A DNA stretch of 64,000 nucleotides, from positions 70,115 to 134,114 of the forward strand of contig NZ_JXJU01000005.1 in NCBI RefSeq assembly GCF_002441655.1. Reading direction: 5' to 3'. The position numbers were made by a program, and so were the translations under genes. Numbering within the stretch: position 1 is the stretch's first letter; the number at the start of each line of letters is the position of its first letter. Origin of the DNA: Lactococcus fujiensis JCM 16395 (GTDB lineage: Bacteria; Bacillota; Bacilli; Lactobacillales; Streptococcaceae). Below the pieces are notes generated by a model. It was not told the DNA's origin. It saw only the letters and a program-made list of their open reading frames with translations, and ran no database searches. Of the stretch, positions 1 through 8,765 are shown piece by piece.

Positions 1-1282
1 CATCAATTGCCCGAGCCAAACTTGGACCTTGGAAAACCATTATAAATGGAAAGGCCGCCAATAAATTCGAACTATCAAAATTAGGAACAACAATTACCAT
101 TAAACTTATAAATACCACACCAATCAATAATAGAATATACCAAATTGTCGCACTACTTGCCTCTTTAATTTGAATCAAACCGTGGAAGAAGCTCGTCACA
201 ATTCCAAAAATCAGCAGAAAGACTGACGCTTTAGCAACTGTTAGTAATCCATTTCCCGTCATACCATAATGAGTCAATGGAATTAAGACTGACTGCTCAA
301 TTGATGTATAAATAGTTTGTTCGTTGAGCGCATAATACGCGATTGAATATCCAACAAGCAACAAGCCAAAAGCTGCTGCTAAAAGTTGGTAAAATCCACG
401 TCCCAAGTGTAAATGAGAGATGTTGTAAATCAATAAAGCAATGAAAGAGACTAGAAAGAATGCAGACATAATGGGTGAGATTACAAAAACAATTGCAGCA
501 AAAATGCCAAAAACAATGAATTTTTCATCTCTGTTATCATCTCTAAAATAGCGGTCTAAAAATTTAACCGCCCATAGAACAAAGGGTAAGGCTAAAAGTG
601 TAGGGGACGCACCTCCCCGAGCCAAACCTGCAGCAGTAATCATTGCAAAGCTACCAACAACTGTCGCAGCAGAGGCATTCATTGTCTGTTGAATCACAAG
701 ACGATACATAATCATCCCACTGGCAATAAGTGCAACGAGCTGAATCAAATAAAGAATCAATGAATTTCCTGTTATGTTTCCCAATTGGTTAATCAAATAG
801 AAAAGCGAACCAGCATTTCCAAAGAAATCATTGTATGGAACTAAACCGTGATTCATTGCGAATCCAGAATATAGATACTGTGATTGCAATGGTGTTGCAT
901 AATTATTAATAAATGGGAAGCTATAAAATGTCAAACTTACTAGAATACCAACAGCACCTAAGAAAAAATACGAAGGAAAAGAATTTCCTTTAAATTTTTC
1001 TACAACCTCTGCCTGTTCAACCCTTGAAAGTCGTTTTGGAAAATTAGCTTCATCACGGTCAAATTCATTAGACTCTAATGTTTCATTTGATTCAGTCGTT
1101 TCGTTTGATTCACTAGTCTCAGTAGACTCTATGGAATCATGTTCAGCAGTTTCCAATCCCGGTTCAAGTCCTTCTTCAACTTGTTGCTGATTCGAATCTC
1201 CCTGACTGTTTTCTTCTCCCTGAAGACTTTGATTTGCTTCATTCGCTCTTCTTTCAGAGCGTGAACCATATTCTTTCGACAT
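1..1282 (-). CDS. GT-C-like multispanning membrane protein, N-terminal part (partial at left edge)
   Basis: Reading starts at the ATG at 1282, preceded by GGAGG, and stays open to the window edge (about 427 codons, C-terminus missing). The first ~90 residues are hydrophilic and repetitive, rich in Glu, Ser, Thr and Asn (ESNETTESNE-type repeats), so they look like a disordered cytoplasmic tail. Then follow many hydrophobic segments. Just after the first one comes a YSGFAMNHGLVPYNDFF stretch with GSLFYLINQLG, the pattern seen in the first extracytoplasmic loop of ArnT/PMT-like polyprenyl-phosphate sugar transferases (GT-C fold). I infer a membrane glycosyltransferase acting on a cell-envelope substrate; the substrate cannot be seen. 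A hydrophobic protein of another class is possible. Confidence 0.6.
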   Translation of the reverse strand, partial: MSKEYGSRSERRANEANQSLQGEENSQGDSNQQQVEEGLEPGLETAEHDSIESTETSESNETTESNETLESNEFDRDEANFPKRLSRVEQAEVVEKFKGNSFPSYFFLGAVGILVSLTFYSFPFINNYATPLQSQYLYSGFAMNHGLVPYNDFFGNAGSLFYLINQLGNITGNSLILYLIQLVALIASGMIMYRLVIQQTMNASAATVVGSFAMITAAGLARGGASPTLLALPFVLWAVKFLDRYFRDDNRDEKFIVFGIFAAIVFVISPIMSAFFLVSFIALLIYNISHLHLGRGFYQLLAAAFGLLLVGYSIAYYALNEQTIYTSIEQSVLIPLTHYGMTGNGLLTVAKASVFLLIFGIVTSFFHGLIQIKEASSATIWYILLLIGVVFISLMVIVVPNFDSSNLLAAFPFIMVFQGPSLARAID

Positions 1283-1422
1283 TAATCCTCCAGTACATTC
1301 GAACGAGTTCAAATGTAGTTTAATATAAAAATTATATCAAAAAAAAGCTTATGACTCAATTAAGTCAGTAAATTTTCTGACTTTTTCCTAAATTTTTTAC
1401 TATTACTCACTTTTTTTGGACA

Positions 1423-1457
1423 AAAAAACACGAATACTAATACCATTCGTGTTTTTT
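1423..1457. terminator. bidirectional rho-independent terminator
   Basis: AAAAAACACGAAT at 1423-1435 pairs perfectly with ATTCGTGTTTTTT at 1445-1457 around a 9-nt loop. It gives a U-run on both strands. It lies 5 nt past the stop of the DUF1292 gene, so its main job is to end the ireB-ruvX-DUF1292 transcript. Confidence 0.85.
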
Positions 1458-1461
1458 ACAA

Positions 1462-1791
1462 TTATTCTTCGTCCTGTTGTTCCATGAAATTGTCAAAAAC
1501 TTCTTCAATCAAATCCCATTCTTCATCAGACTCTTCTGGAATTGGCAATAAATCGCCTTCCGTTCCATCTTCATTTTGTGTGAATGAGTATGCTTGGATT
1601 TCAACTTCGCCATTTTCATCTTCATCACCATCAACGGGCATTACAAGAACATAATTTTTCCCAAATTCTTCTTGCCCATCAATTGTCAGCAAGATTTCAT
1701 ATAAACTTTCAGCTCCATTGTCATCAATTAAAGTAATGTAGCGATCTTCATCATTGCCGTGGTCATGTTCGTGATCATGTGTGTGTGCCAT
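1462..1791 (-). CDS. DUF1292 family protein (YrzB-like)
   Basis: A small, very acidic 109-residue protein. The N-terminus is His-rich ([12 protein letters not shown]), which may bind metal. The core ([20 protein letters not shown] and a glutamate-rich C-terminus) has the DUF1292 pattern of B. subtilis YrzB. It is the last gene of the conserved Firmicutes trio yrzL-yrrK-yrzB, here directly downstream of ruvX and followed at once by a strong terminator. The biochemical function of this family is not established. Length is normal for the family. Confidence 0.85.
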   Translation of the reverse strand: MAHTHDHEHDHGNDEDRYITLIDDNGAESLYEILLTIDGQEEFGKNYVLVMPVDGDEDENGEVEIQAYSFTQNEDGTEGDLLPIPEESDEEWDLIEEVFDNFMEQQDEE

Positions 1792-1839
1792 GTTATTCCT
1801 CTTTGGTTCTTTGTTAAATTTTGAGTCAACTCAATAGTA

Positions 1840-2265
1840 TTAATATTGATGCGAATCAAGATAGCTTTGTAAAATCAAAACTGCTGCTAATTTATCGATT
1901 GATTTCTTTCTATCTTTCCGATGTACACCACCAGCAATCAGTACCTTTTCAGCTTGTGCGGTAGTTAAACGTTCATCTTGATAGTCAACAATAATTCCAA
2001 AAGTTTCATTTACTTTTGAGCCGTAGTCACGTGAAGCTTCTGCTCGAATTCCCTCATCGCCATTCATGTGTTTGGGAAGCCCCAAAATAATTTTGGCAGG
2101 TTTATACTCTTTAATGAGTTCCTCCAAGCGACTAAATCCAAGTTCACCGTTTTCAGTATCAACTTTTATTGTTTCGACTGGTTGAGCCGTTACGCCCAGT
2201 AAATCACTTACCGCAATTCCTACCGTTTTCATCCCAACGTCAAGGCCTAATAATCGTGCAAACAT
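1840..2265 (-). CDS. ruvX: Putative pre-16S rRNA nuclease / RuvX (YqgF family)
   Basis: A 141-residue RNase H-like protein of the YqgF/YrrK family. The N-terminal LLGLDVGMKTVGIAVSD carries the first catalytic Asp (LDVG). IILGLPKHMNGDEG is the family motif, and DERLTTAQAE plus KIDKLAAVLILQ complete the active-site region. Family members process the 5' end of pre-16S rRNA and have been called Holliday junction resolvase-like. Its ATG overlaps the ireB stop as TGATG, so translation is coupled. DUF1292 follows 48 nt downstream in the same operon. Confidence 0.93.
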   Translation of the reverse strand: MFARLLGLDVGMKTVGIAVSDLLGVTAQPVETIKVDTENGELGFSRLEELIKEYKPAKIILGLPKHMNGDEGIRAEASRDYGSKVNETFGIIVDYQDERLTTAQAEKVLIAGGVHRKDRKKSIDKLAAVLILQSYLDSHQY

Positions 2266-2531
2266 CAGAGTTTAACACCATGTGCCTTCAAATAATCCTT
2301 GATTAATTCTTCCACAATATCATCACGGTCAAAACGACGGATTTTATTACGTGCATCGTCATGACGAGGAATGTATGCAGGGTCCCCCGACAAAACATAA
2401 CCTACAATTTGGTTGATTGGATTATAGCCTTTAGCCTTCAACACATCGTATACATTCACAAGCGTTTCACTAATTTCTTTTTTGTCCGAATCTCCAAATT
2501 CGAAGCGGACTGTTTCATCTGTAAATCCCAT
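2265..2531 (-). CDS. ireB: IreB family regulatory phosphoprotein (DUF965)
   Basis: An 88-residue protein with the whole family pattern: [14 protein letters not shown] at the N-terminus, then [36 protein letters not shown] and [10 protein letters not shown]. In Enterococcus, IreB is phosphorylated by the Ser/Thr kinase IreK (PASTA kinase) on N-terminal threonines and counters cephalosporin resistance; the Thr near position 4 here fits. It is first in the operon with ruvX and DUF1292. A clean sigma-A promoter lies ~100 nt upstream, and a good AAGGAGG site precedes the ATG. Confidence 0.93.
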   Translation of the reverse strand: MGFTDETVRFEFGDSDKKEISETLVNVYDVLKAKGYNPINQIVGYVLSGDPAYIPRHDDARNKIRRFDRDDIVEELIKDYLKAHGVKL

Positions 2532-2570
2532 AAGACACCTCCTTTTGATGTTATATTTCCATCTTGTTTT

Positions 2571-2586
2571 CTGTCACTACTGACAG
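2571..2586. other. Hairpin CTGTCA/TGACAG in the ireB leader
   Basis: CTGTCA (2571-2576) and TGACAG (2581-2586) form a perfect 6-bp stem with a 4-nt loop in the ~95-nt leader of the ireB operon. No U-run follows on the minus strand, so it is not an obvious terminator. The same TGTCA/TGACA core recurs in several true terminators of this window. Confidence 0.5.
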
Positions 2587-2633
2587 ATAAAAATCAGAAA
2601 TGTAAAAGTCTTTTATTTCTCAGACGTAGCTAT

Positions 2634-2662
2634 ATTATAAGCTATTTTGTAGTTTTTTTCAA
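2634..2662 (-). promoter_or_regulatory. sigma-A promoter of the ireB-ruvX-DUF1292 operon
   Basis: On the minus strand TTGAAA (2662-2657) is followed after exactly 17 bp by TATAAT (2639-2634). It lies between the aldo/keto reductase gene and ireB and reads towards ireB. Confidence 0.8.
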
Positions 2663-2727
2663 TTCATTTCTTCCATTAATAACAAAATAATAAGTTTTGC
2701 CTTAGAGATTTTTCAATCATAATACGA

Positions 2728-3639
2728 TTAAGGAAGAATATTTCCTGCAGCCATGTAAAGACTATACCATTCCTCGCGTGTCAGCATCACATCGCTCGCA
2801 TCACAAACCTCTTTAATACGACTTGGTGTGATCGTTCCAATAATCGTTTGCATATTTGCTGGGTGACGGCTAATCCAAGAAATAGCGATTCCTGATGGCG
2901 TAACACCATATTTATCTGCAAGTTCTTGCAGCTTTGCATTTAATTCAGGGAATTTGGCATTGCCAACAAAAGGGCCTTCAAAGAAACCATACTGGAATGG
3001 GCTCCACGCTTGTATTGTCATTTTGTTGATTCTGCTGTATTCAAGTAATCCGTTATCGTGACTGATTGATGCAGGGTCAGTCATATTAACGTGGAGCCCT
3101 TCATCAACCATTCCTGTATGCATGACTCCGAATTGTAATTGGTTCATCAAAAGTGGTTGCTTAACAGCTGTCTTCAAAAGTTCAACCTGTCCTGCATTTT
3201 GATTGGAAACACCAAAATGACCAACTTTTCCTGACGATTCTAATTCAGAAAAAGCTTCAGCAACTTCTTCAGGTTCTACAAGAGTATCTGGTCGATGTAG
3301 AAGTAATGAATCAAGATAATCTACATTAAGACGTTTCATTGAGCCTTCAGTAGCCTCAATAATGTGTTTTTTGCTAAAATCAAATGCAACCCCGGGACGA
3401 ATTCCAACTTTTGATTGAATATATATCTCATCACGTTTAATTGAACTTTTCTTTAATGCATCAGCAAAGATGGTTTCGCATTCCCCACGACCATAAATAT
3501 CTGCATTATCAAAAAAATTAATGCCTCCTTCATAAGCCGTTTCCAACGCTGCAACTGGGTCTTTGCCTTCTTCGTTAATCCGCATTACACCAAGAACGAT
3601 TTGCGAAGCGAGCATGTCGCCAATTTGAATTTTTTTCAT
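2728..3639 (-). CDS. Aldo/keto reductase
   Basis: 303 residues covering a full AKR TIM barrel. The start (IQIGDMLASQIVLGVMRI) gives the first strand. FFDNADIYGRGECE holds the catalytic Asp and Tyr. The Lys/His environment (IYIQSKVGI, DSLLLHRPD) follows, and IGTITPSRIKE near the C-terminus is the NADPH phosphate-binding region. This arrangement matches the YdhF-like oxidoreductase subgroup of Firmicutes. The natural substrate is unknown; NADPH-dependent carbonyl reduction is inferred. It stands alone between the ireB operon and rpmH. Confidence 0.85.
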   Translation of the reverse strand: MKKIQIGDMLASQIVLGVMRINEEGKDPVAALETAYEGGINFFDNADIYGRGECETIFADALKKSSIKRDEIYIQSKVGIRPGVAFDFSKKHIIEATEGSMKRLNVDYLDSLLLHRPDTLVEPEEVAEAFSELESSGKVGHFGVSNQNAGQVELLKTAVKQPLLMNQLQFGVMHTGMVDEGLHVNMTDPASISHDNGLLEYSRINKMTIQAWSPFQYGFFEGPFVGNAKFPELNAKLQELADKYGVTPSGIAISWISRHPANMQTIIGTITPSRIKEVCDASDVMLTREEWYSLYMAAGNILP

Positions 3640-3710
3640 AATTAAATTATCCTCCGTCTTCTAAATTTATTATATCATAAGTTTTGAAAACGGTTAATTT
3701 TGATGGATAA

Positions 3711-3739
3711 AATAAAAAAAAAACAGCCGAAGCTGATTT
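3711..3739 (-). terminator. Terminator of rpmH
   Basis: On the minus strand CAGC-TTCG-GCTG (a UUCG-type tetraloop hairpin) is followed by a run of ten T. It lies ~60 nt downstream of the rpmH stop. Confidence 0.8.
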
Positions 3740-3798
3740 TTATTTACTCATTAGACCTTACAACAAATGACTCTTCATTTGCTCTTTAATCAACTAGA

Positions 3799-3933
3799 TT
3801 AAACTGTAAGTGAAGCACGTCCTTTACGACGACGAGCTGCGAGGACACGACGGCCATTTTTAGTTGCCATACGAGCGCGGAATCCGTGAGTAGTCTTACG
3901 AGGTTTTTTATGTGGTTGGTAAGTACGTTTCAT
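3799..3933 (-). CDS. rpmH: 50S ribosomal protein L34
   Basis: A 44-residue basic protein. It starts [18 protein letters not shown], continues [21 protein letters not shown] and ends ASLTV, the complete L34 sequence. It lies downstream of jag rather than immediately upstream of rnpA as in B. subtilis. It has its own promoter directly after the jag stop and a ~135-nt structured leader. Confidence 0.97.
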   Translation of the reverse strand: MKRTYQPHKKPRKTTHGFRARMATKNGRRVLAARRRKGRASLTV

Positions 3934-3947
3934 TATTAAGTCCCTGG

Positions 3948-4026
3948 GCTACTTCACTTAAACACAAATCCTTCACAACAATTTGGACGGTTTCGGGTTG
4001 AAAGTAGCTCCACCGATGATGCGGTG
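3948..4026 (-). promoter_or_regulatory. Structured 5' leader of rpmH
   Basis: Within the rpmH leader, CACCG (4011-4015) pairs with CGGTG (4022-4026) as a local hairpin. GCTACTTTCA (minus strand, 4008-3999) can pair with TGAAGTAGC (minus, 3956-3948) with one bulged base, closing a ~60-nt domain just upstream of the start codon. This may be an autoregulatory ribosomal-protein leader; that role is inference, the pairings are visible. Confidence 0.45.
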
Positions 4027-4074
4027 TTCCTTTCATTCATGATTTTTAGCTTTCCTAAAAAAGCATACCTTACA

Positions 4075-4103
4075 AGTTTACACTATCTGAAAACATTTGT
4101 CAA
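4075..4103 (-). promoter_or_regulatory. sigma-A promoter of rpmH
   Basis: On the minus strand TTGACA (4103-4098), a 17-bp spacer and TAAACT (4080-4075). The -35 box begins 3 nt after the jag stop codon, so rpmH can be made independently of rnpA-yidC-jag. Confidence 0.8.
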
Positions 4104-4105
4104 GT

Positions 4106-5044
4106 TTAAATTCCTTTAGTTACTACAATATACCGATTGAATTCTTGACCTTCTGAATGACTAGAGACACCAGTTTCTTGTGAAATGATTGTATGAACGA
4201 TTTTACGTTCGTTTGATTGCAAATCATTAATGTAGACTGTTTCGCCTCCACGCGCACGTTCTGCAGCACGATGAGCAAGACTTACGATATACGCTTTACG
4301 TTTTTCATGATAATCACCAACATTGACTGCAATATTCATTCGCGTGTTTAAAATACTGTTTGCATAGGCCTTTGCCAACACTTGAAGACTTTGCAAAATT
4401 TTACCGTGCTTGCCAATCAAAAGTGCATCATGTTCAGAATTCAAATTGAAAACTGTCAAATTGCCATCAGAAGTGACTGAAACGGCAGTTTCAATACCCA
4501 TTCCAGAAGTAATTTTTGTCAAATAATTCGAAATTTTATCAATAATTTCTTGATCTTCTTGACCAGCTTTCAAAACAACTGCTTCCGTTGTGCTTGTTTC
4601 TTCAGCACCACCAACGGTGACTTTAACAGCTTCGATGACATCTGTTATTTCACTGGTTTGGTTATTTTGAACAACTGTCTTCTTTGCTGTTTCAATAATT
4701 GCGTTACGTTCTTCTTCAGTGATTTCACCGTTCTTTTCACGCTCCGCTGCACGAACAGCCTTGACAATTTGACTTAATTCTAAAGTTGCATCCATTGCAG
4801 ACTTAGCTTTAGGGACACCTAAATCGACAGCTTCTACACCACGTTCAGCAAGGTGATCCGCCTTACGCACTGTATCTTCTTGAATGGCTTCAATTTCCAC
4901 TTTAGCACGTTTTTTTCCAAAACCTAAGAAGCCTTTTTTCTCTTTTTGAATAACGTGAACATGTGAATTCTCACGCTTGATTCCTAATCTATTCAGCCCT
5001 CGCTCAATCGCATCTTCGACTGTTTCACCAGTAAAAATAGCCAT
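4106..5044 (-). CDS. jag: RNA-binding protein KhpB/Jag (EloR)
   Basis: 312 residues with three domains in order. Jag_N spans ~1-50 (FTGETVEDAIERGLNRLGI ... KKGFLGFGKKRAKVEI). A charged, low-complexity linker covers ~50-160. A KH domain covers ~165-240 (LIGKHGKILQSLQVLAK is the GxxG loop), and an R3H domain sits at the C-terminus (KRKAYIVSLAHRAAERA). In streptococci and lactobacilli the protein pairs with KhpA, binds RNA and controls cell elongation and division. It follows yidC on the same strand, the conserved rnpA-yidC-jag order. Confidence 0.93.
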   Translation of the reverse strand: MAIFTGETVEDAIERGLNRLGIKRENSHVHVIQKEKKGFLGFGKKRAKVEIEAIQEDTVRKADHLAERGVEAVDLGVPKAKSAMDATLELSQIVKAVRAAEREKNGEITEEERNAIIETAKKTVVQNNQTSEITDVIEAVKVTVGGAEETSTTEAVVLKAGQEDQEIIDKISNYLTKITSGMGIETAVSVTSDGNLTVFNLNSEHDALLIGKHGKILQSLQVLAKAYANSILNTRMNIAVNVGDYHEKRKAYIVSLAHRAAERARGGETVYINDLQSNERKIVHTIISQETGVSSHSEGQEFNRYIVVTKGI

Positions 5045-5203
5045 AATTAACTACTCCTGTATTTTTATTAGCCTATTTCATTTTCACGATAAATTCATTT
5101 CTTTCTATCTGTGTTTTAATAGGCTTTCTTTTAAAAATCTTTGTATACCAAAAGAATTCAGAATAACTCTAAAAACCTTGGAACTTTTTCAATAAATCGT
5201 CTA

Positions 5204-6025
5204 TTATTTTTTCTTAGCTTTTACTTTGGCCTTTTTCAAAGCCCGTTCACGAGCCTTTGCTTTATCTTTCACTGACTGGATTTTTGATTCACGTGCAGCA
5301 ATAATTTTCCATGGATTCGCAATCAACATTGTTTGGAAAACTTGGAAAGCATTCGAAACTACCCAATACAATCCAATACCAGAAGCAACATTCATTGCAA
5401 AGAATAGGATCATAACAGGCATCAAGTAGGTCATTGATGAGGTCATCATATTTTTTTCAGGCGCTGATTTCATCATGAGGTATGAACTCAAGAAAGTAAA
5501 TATTGCGGCCAAAATTGGCAAAATAAATGTTGGGTCTTTCGCTCCAATATCAAACCAGAGGAATGTCCCATGTTTTAGGAAATCAACACGTGAAAGCGCT
5601 TGGTACAAAGCCCAAAGCACTGGCATTTGAATTAAGAGTGGGAAACACCCAGCATAAGGGTTAACTTTATTGTCTGCATAAAGTTTTTGTGTTTCCTCTT
5701 GCATCAAACGACGCGATTCCATGTCTTTACCAGGATATTTCAACTGAATTTTTTTAATTTCAGGTTGAATTTCTTGCATTTTTTGACTAGATTTAATTTG
5801 CATATTCAGCAACGGCAATAAGGCCGCTCGAATAAGAATCGTAAATAAGATAATACCGATACCAGTCAATCCACCAAATGACAAGAAACGAATAACTTGA
5901 GCAAAGCCATATACTATTTGATCCCACAAGTTACTTGATGAGCTCGTTACAGCGCTTGTTCCACATGCTGTAAGGAGCAACAATGAGCTAGCAGCCATTG
6001 AGATCAAAGCTATTTTCTTCTTCAA
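5204..6025 (-). CDS. yidC: Membrane protein insertase YidC/OxaA (lipoprotein type)
   Basis: 273 residues. A lipoprotein signal peptide ends in LLLLTAC (lipobox, Cys near 21). The 60KD_IMP/Oxa1 core follows: [23 protein letters not shown] carries the conserved Arg in TM1, then a helical hairpin, then TM segments [33 protein letters not shown] and [16 protein letters not shown]. The C-terminal tail is very basic ([19 protein letters not shown]), as expected for ribosome binding. It inserts proteins into the membrane alone or with SecYEG. It overlaps the end of rnpA by 4 nt. Confidence 0.95.
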   Translation of the reverse strand: MKKKIALISMAASSLLLLTACGTSAVTSSSSNLWDQIVYGFAQVIRFLSFGGLTGIGIILFTILIRAALLPLLNMQIKSSQKMQEIQPEIKKIQLKYPGKDMESRRLMQEETQKLYADNKVNPYAGCFPLLIQMPVLWALYQALSRVDFLKHGTFLWFDIGAKDPTFILPILAAIFTFLSSYLMMKSAPEKNMMTSSMTYLMPVMILFFAMNVASGIGLYWVVSNAFQVFQTMLIANPWKIIAARESKIQSVKDKAKARERALKKAKVKAKKK

Positions 6026-6375
6026 TCAATTTCTCCATCTACATAGATATTTGATAATTTCAAAACATGTTTGAGATTTTTCTTTACTTCTTCAAAGTTA
6101 AGCTCCTGTACACCATTTCTAGCAATAACCACAAAATCAACATTTTCGATATGTGGCGCAAACTCCGCAACGGCATGACGAATGAGCCTTTTAATACGAT
6201 TTCTGACAACAGCGTGTCCCAATTTTTTGCTTACCGAAATACCTACACGGTAATGAGATTGTTCTGCATTCAGAGTATAAACAACAAACTTTCGGTTGGC
6301 AAAGCTATGTCTTGCTGAAAAGATTTGTTCAAAATCCTTAGAGCGTTTCACACGATAAGTTTTTTTTATAGCCAA
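6022..6375 (-). CDS. rnpA: Ribonuclease P protein component
   Basis: The conserved sequence begins [19 protein letters not shown] choose the TTG at 6375 because GGAGGAG lies 6 nt upstream; this gives 117 residues, the usual RnpA length. An in-frame ATG at 6438 would add 21 unlike residues. [11 protein letters not shown] and the RNR-type signature [15 protein letters not shown] confirm the family. The protein joins the rnpB RNA to mature tRNA 5' ends. yidC overlaps its stop. Confidence 0.93.
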   Translation of the reverse strand: MAIKKTYRVKRSKDFEQIFSARHSFANRKFVVYTLNAEQSHYRVGISVSKKLGHAVVRNRIKRLIRHAVAEFAPHIENVDFVVIARNGVQELNFEEVKKNLKHVLKLSNIYVDGEID

Positions 6376-6497
6376 GCCACTCTCCTCCATACTGAAATTA
6401 CCGCTTTTAATTTTATCATAAACTTGTCTAAATGTCACTATCTAGCATGTAAACGGTTTATCGGTAATTTTCATTTTTAACTATATAAATTATTTAT

Positions 6498-7061
6498 TTA
6501 TTTTGATTCTAGTGGAATCAAAAATTGTTCAACCATATATTCAAACGATTCTTCTTTTGTTGCTTCATCTTTTTGAAAATATCCTAATTGAGAAAGCGTG
6601 ATAAAACCATGCAGTTCTGAACGAAACATGCGGCTTTTGTGCAATATCTCCTCCGATTCTAGATTAAAATTTTCTAAGCTTCTTCTAAGAAGTCTAATAT
6701 TTTCGTTAGAAAGATTAATCAGTTCTTCATTTTTTGATTGGCGAATCATATTGATTAATTCATATACTGGTGCATATTCCTCAGCAAAAGATTTATAGGT
6801 CTCAGCATATGCCCGAAGCGCATCAACAGGATTTTTTGCAATCATAGACTGAGTTAATTGATGGTTTAAGATCCGTTGAAGATGGACTGCTGTCGCTACA
6901 CGCACCTCTTCCATATTCTTAAAATGATTGTAAAGCGAAGGGGCCTTGATGCTAAAATACTCAGCCAGCCGTGGAAAGCTCACGCTAGCCAATCCAATTT
7001 TGCTCGCCAAATCAATTGTAGCCAGCACAATTTTTTCTTGATTTAAGGAAATTCTAGTCAT
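6498..7061 (-). CDS. TetR family transcriptional regulator
   Basis: 187 residues. The N-terminal helix-turn-helix is clear (LASKIGLASVSFPRLAEYFSIKAPSLYNHF, ~17-47, with the typical SLYNHFKNMEEV end), followed by an all-helical ligand/dimer domain. No likely target gene is divergently placed; argH ends on the other side. The gene has its own promoter with inverted AGAACA/TGTTCT elements around the -10 box, which suggests autorepression. The ligand is unknown. Confidence 0.85.
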   Translation of the reverse strand: MTRISLNQEKIVLATIDLASKIGLASVSFPRLAEYFSIKAPSLYNHFKNMEEVRVATAVHLQRILNHQLTQSMIAKNPVDALRAYAETYKSFAEEYAPVYELINMIRQSKNEELINLSNENIRLLRRSLENFNLESEEILHKSRMFRSELHGFITLSQLGYFQKDEATKEESFEYMVEQFLIPLESK

Positions 7062-7091
7062 TTTTTCTTTCTTTCTCTGTCAACATGCAAC

Positions 7092-7142
7092 AGAACAATG
7101 TATATTTTTATTCAGTATAAAACTATTTCTGTTCTTTTTCAA
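7092..7142 (-). promoter_or_regulatory. Promoter of the TetR gene with inverted repeats
   Basis: On the minus strand TTGAAA (7142-7137), a 17-bp spacer and TATACT (7119-7114). AGAACA at 7092-7097 and TGTTCT at 7130-7135 form an inverted pair around the -10 box and are a plausible autorepressor operator. Confidence 0.6.
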
Positions 7143-7213
7143 GCTAATTTTATTACCCTATTCACTACCATCAATAGGATTTTCACAACGTTAGCCTCTC
7201 CTAATTTTACACC

Positions 7214-7250
7214 AAAAAAATGAACAAGTATTCATACTTGCTCATTTTTT
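7214..7250. terminator. Terminator after argH
   Basis: GAACAAGTAT (7222-7231) and ATACTTGCTC (7234-7243) form a 10-bp stem (one G-U on the minus strand) with T-runs on both sides. It lies ~10-40 nt past the argH stop. Confidence 0.8.
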
Positions 7251-7259
7251 ATAAATTTT

Positions 7260-8645
7260 TCATGAATGCTTTGATAATTCTATTTTTGCAGCATCAATCT
7301 GATCCTGCACAGATTCAAAACCAGTTCCCCCAAGAGATTTTCGACGTGCAACTGCGGTTCTTGATTGTAATACCTCATATATATCTGGGTTTATCAGCAC
7401 CGATAGATTTCGAAAATCTGCCAAGCTGACATCTTGCAAATATATTCCTTTTTTCGTGCAATCCAGAACTAATTTCCCCACAATTTCATGTGCTTGACGA
7501 AAAGGAACTCCTTTACTTGCAAGATAATCAGCCAACTCGGTCGCATTTGAAAAATCTTTTTGTGTCGATGCTTCCATAATTGACTTATTTACGGTCATGG
7601 TTGACAACATTCCTGTCATCACTGTCAGTGCTGTCAAAATTGTATCCGCTGAATCAAACATTCCTTCTTTATCTTCTTGTAAGTCTTTGTTGTATGCTAA
7701 AGGTAAACCTTTCATAACGGTCAACAACCCCATGAGATTGCCATATACGCGTCCTGTTTTCCCACGTATTAATTCTGCCATATCTGGATTTTTCTTTTGT
7801 GGCATGATTGACGACCCTGTTGAATAAGCATCTGAAAGAGTGATAAACTTAAATTCATTCGAACACCATAGTAAAATATCTTCACAAAAACGCGATAAAT
7901 GCATCATCAGAAGGCTAGAATTTGAAAGAAATTCTAAAATAAAATCCCGATCAGAAACTGCGTCCATTGAATTTGCATATGGTTTCTCAAAACCAAGTAA
8001 ACTTGTTGTCAACTTTCTGTCAATCGGAAAAGTCGTTCCAGCAAGAGCTGCTGAACCAAGAGGATTCATGTTTGTGTGCTTAACGTTGAACTCAAATCGT
8101 TCGTAATCCCTTGTAAACATTTGGTAATATGCCATCAGATGTTGCCCAAAACTAATGGGTTGCGCATGTTGCAAATGGGTATAACCTGGCATTATTGTGT
8201 CAATTTGGTTTACAGCTAAGTTTACAATCACGCTTCGAAGACTTATCAGCTCTGACAAAATTTCACGAAGCACGGATTTAAGGTACAAATGCATATCTGT
8301 TGCAACTTGGTCATTACGTGAACGAGCAGTGTGCAGTTTTCCAGCCACTGGACCAATTGAGTCATGAAGGTAGGATTCCATATTCATATGAATATCTTCA
8401 TTTTCCATTTTAAATTCAATTTCACCACTAACAAGTTTTTCTTCGACTAATTTTAATCCAGCAGCAATTTGATCGGCTTCACCCTTTTCAATGATCCCAG
8501 TCTCACCAAGCATTTTTACATGTGCTAGGGATCCTTGTAAATCAAATGGTGCTAATCGCTGCTCAAATTTAATAGATGCTCCAAACGCCTCAGTTTGTTT
8601 GTTCAAACCTTGTTCAAACCGCCCACCCCAAAGTTTTTCCACCAT
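7260..8645 (-). CDS. argH: Argininosuccinate lyase
   Basis: The start at 8645 ([10 protein letters not shown]) has AAGGAAGGA 9 nt upstream and gives 461 residues, the normal length; an upstream in-frame ATG at 8687 would add 14 unlike residues. Family landmarks are [34 protein letters not shown] and the signature loop [13 protein letters not shown]. The enzyme splits argininosuccinate into arginine and fumarate, the last arginine step. It sits 120 nt downstream of argG on the same strand and is most likely co-transcribed under the argG ARG boxes. Confidence 0.96.
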   Translation of the reverse strand: MVEKLWGGRFEQGLNKQTEAFGASIKFEQRLAPFDLQGSLAHVKMLGETGIIEKGEADQIAAGLKLVEEKLVSGEIEFKMENEDIHMNMESYLHDSIGPVAGKLHTARSRNDQVATDMHLYLKSVLREILSELISLRSVIVNLAVNQIDTIMPGYTHLQHAQPISFGQHLMAYYQMFTRDYERFEFNVKHTNMNPLGSAALAGTTFPIDRKLTTSLLGFEKPYANSMDAVSDRDFILEFLSNSSLLMMHLSRFCEDILLWCSNEFKFITLSDAYSTGSSIMPQKKNPDMAELIRGKTGRVYGNLMGLLTVMKGLPLAYNKDLQEDKEGMFDSADTILTALTVMTGMLSTMTVNKSIMEASTQKDFSNATELADYLASKGVPFRQAHEIVGKLVLDCTKKGIYLQDVSLADFRNLSVLINPDIYEVLQSRTAVARRKSLGGTGFESVQDQIDAAKIELSKHS

Positions 8646-8765
8646 GTTGATAAATCCTTCCTTTTTCTCTCCTAGGTCATCAATCACAAAATGAACAAAT
8701 TTCGTAACCCATATGACTTTAAAGAAAAGTCAATCTTATTTGTTTCATATATTTTTATTAATTTC

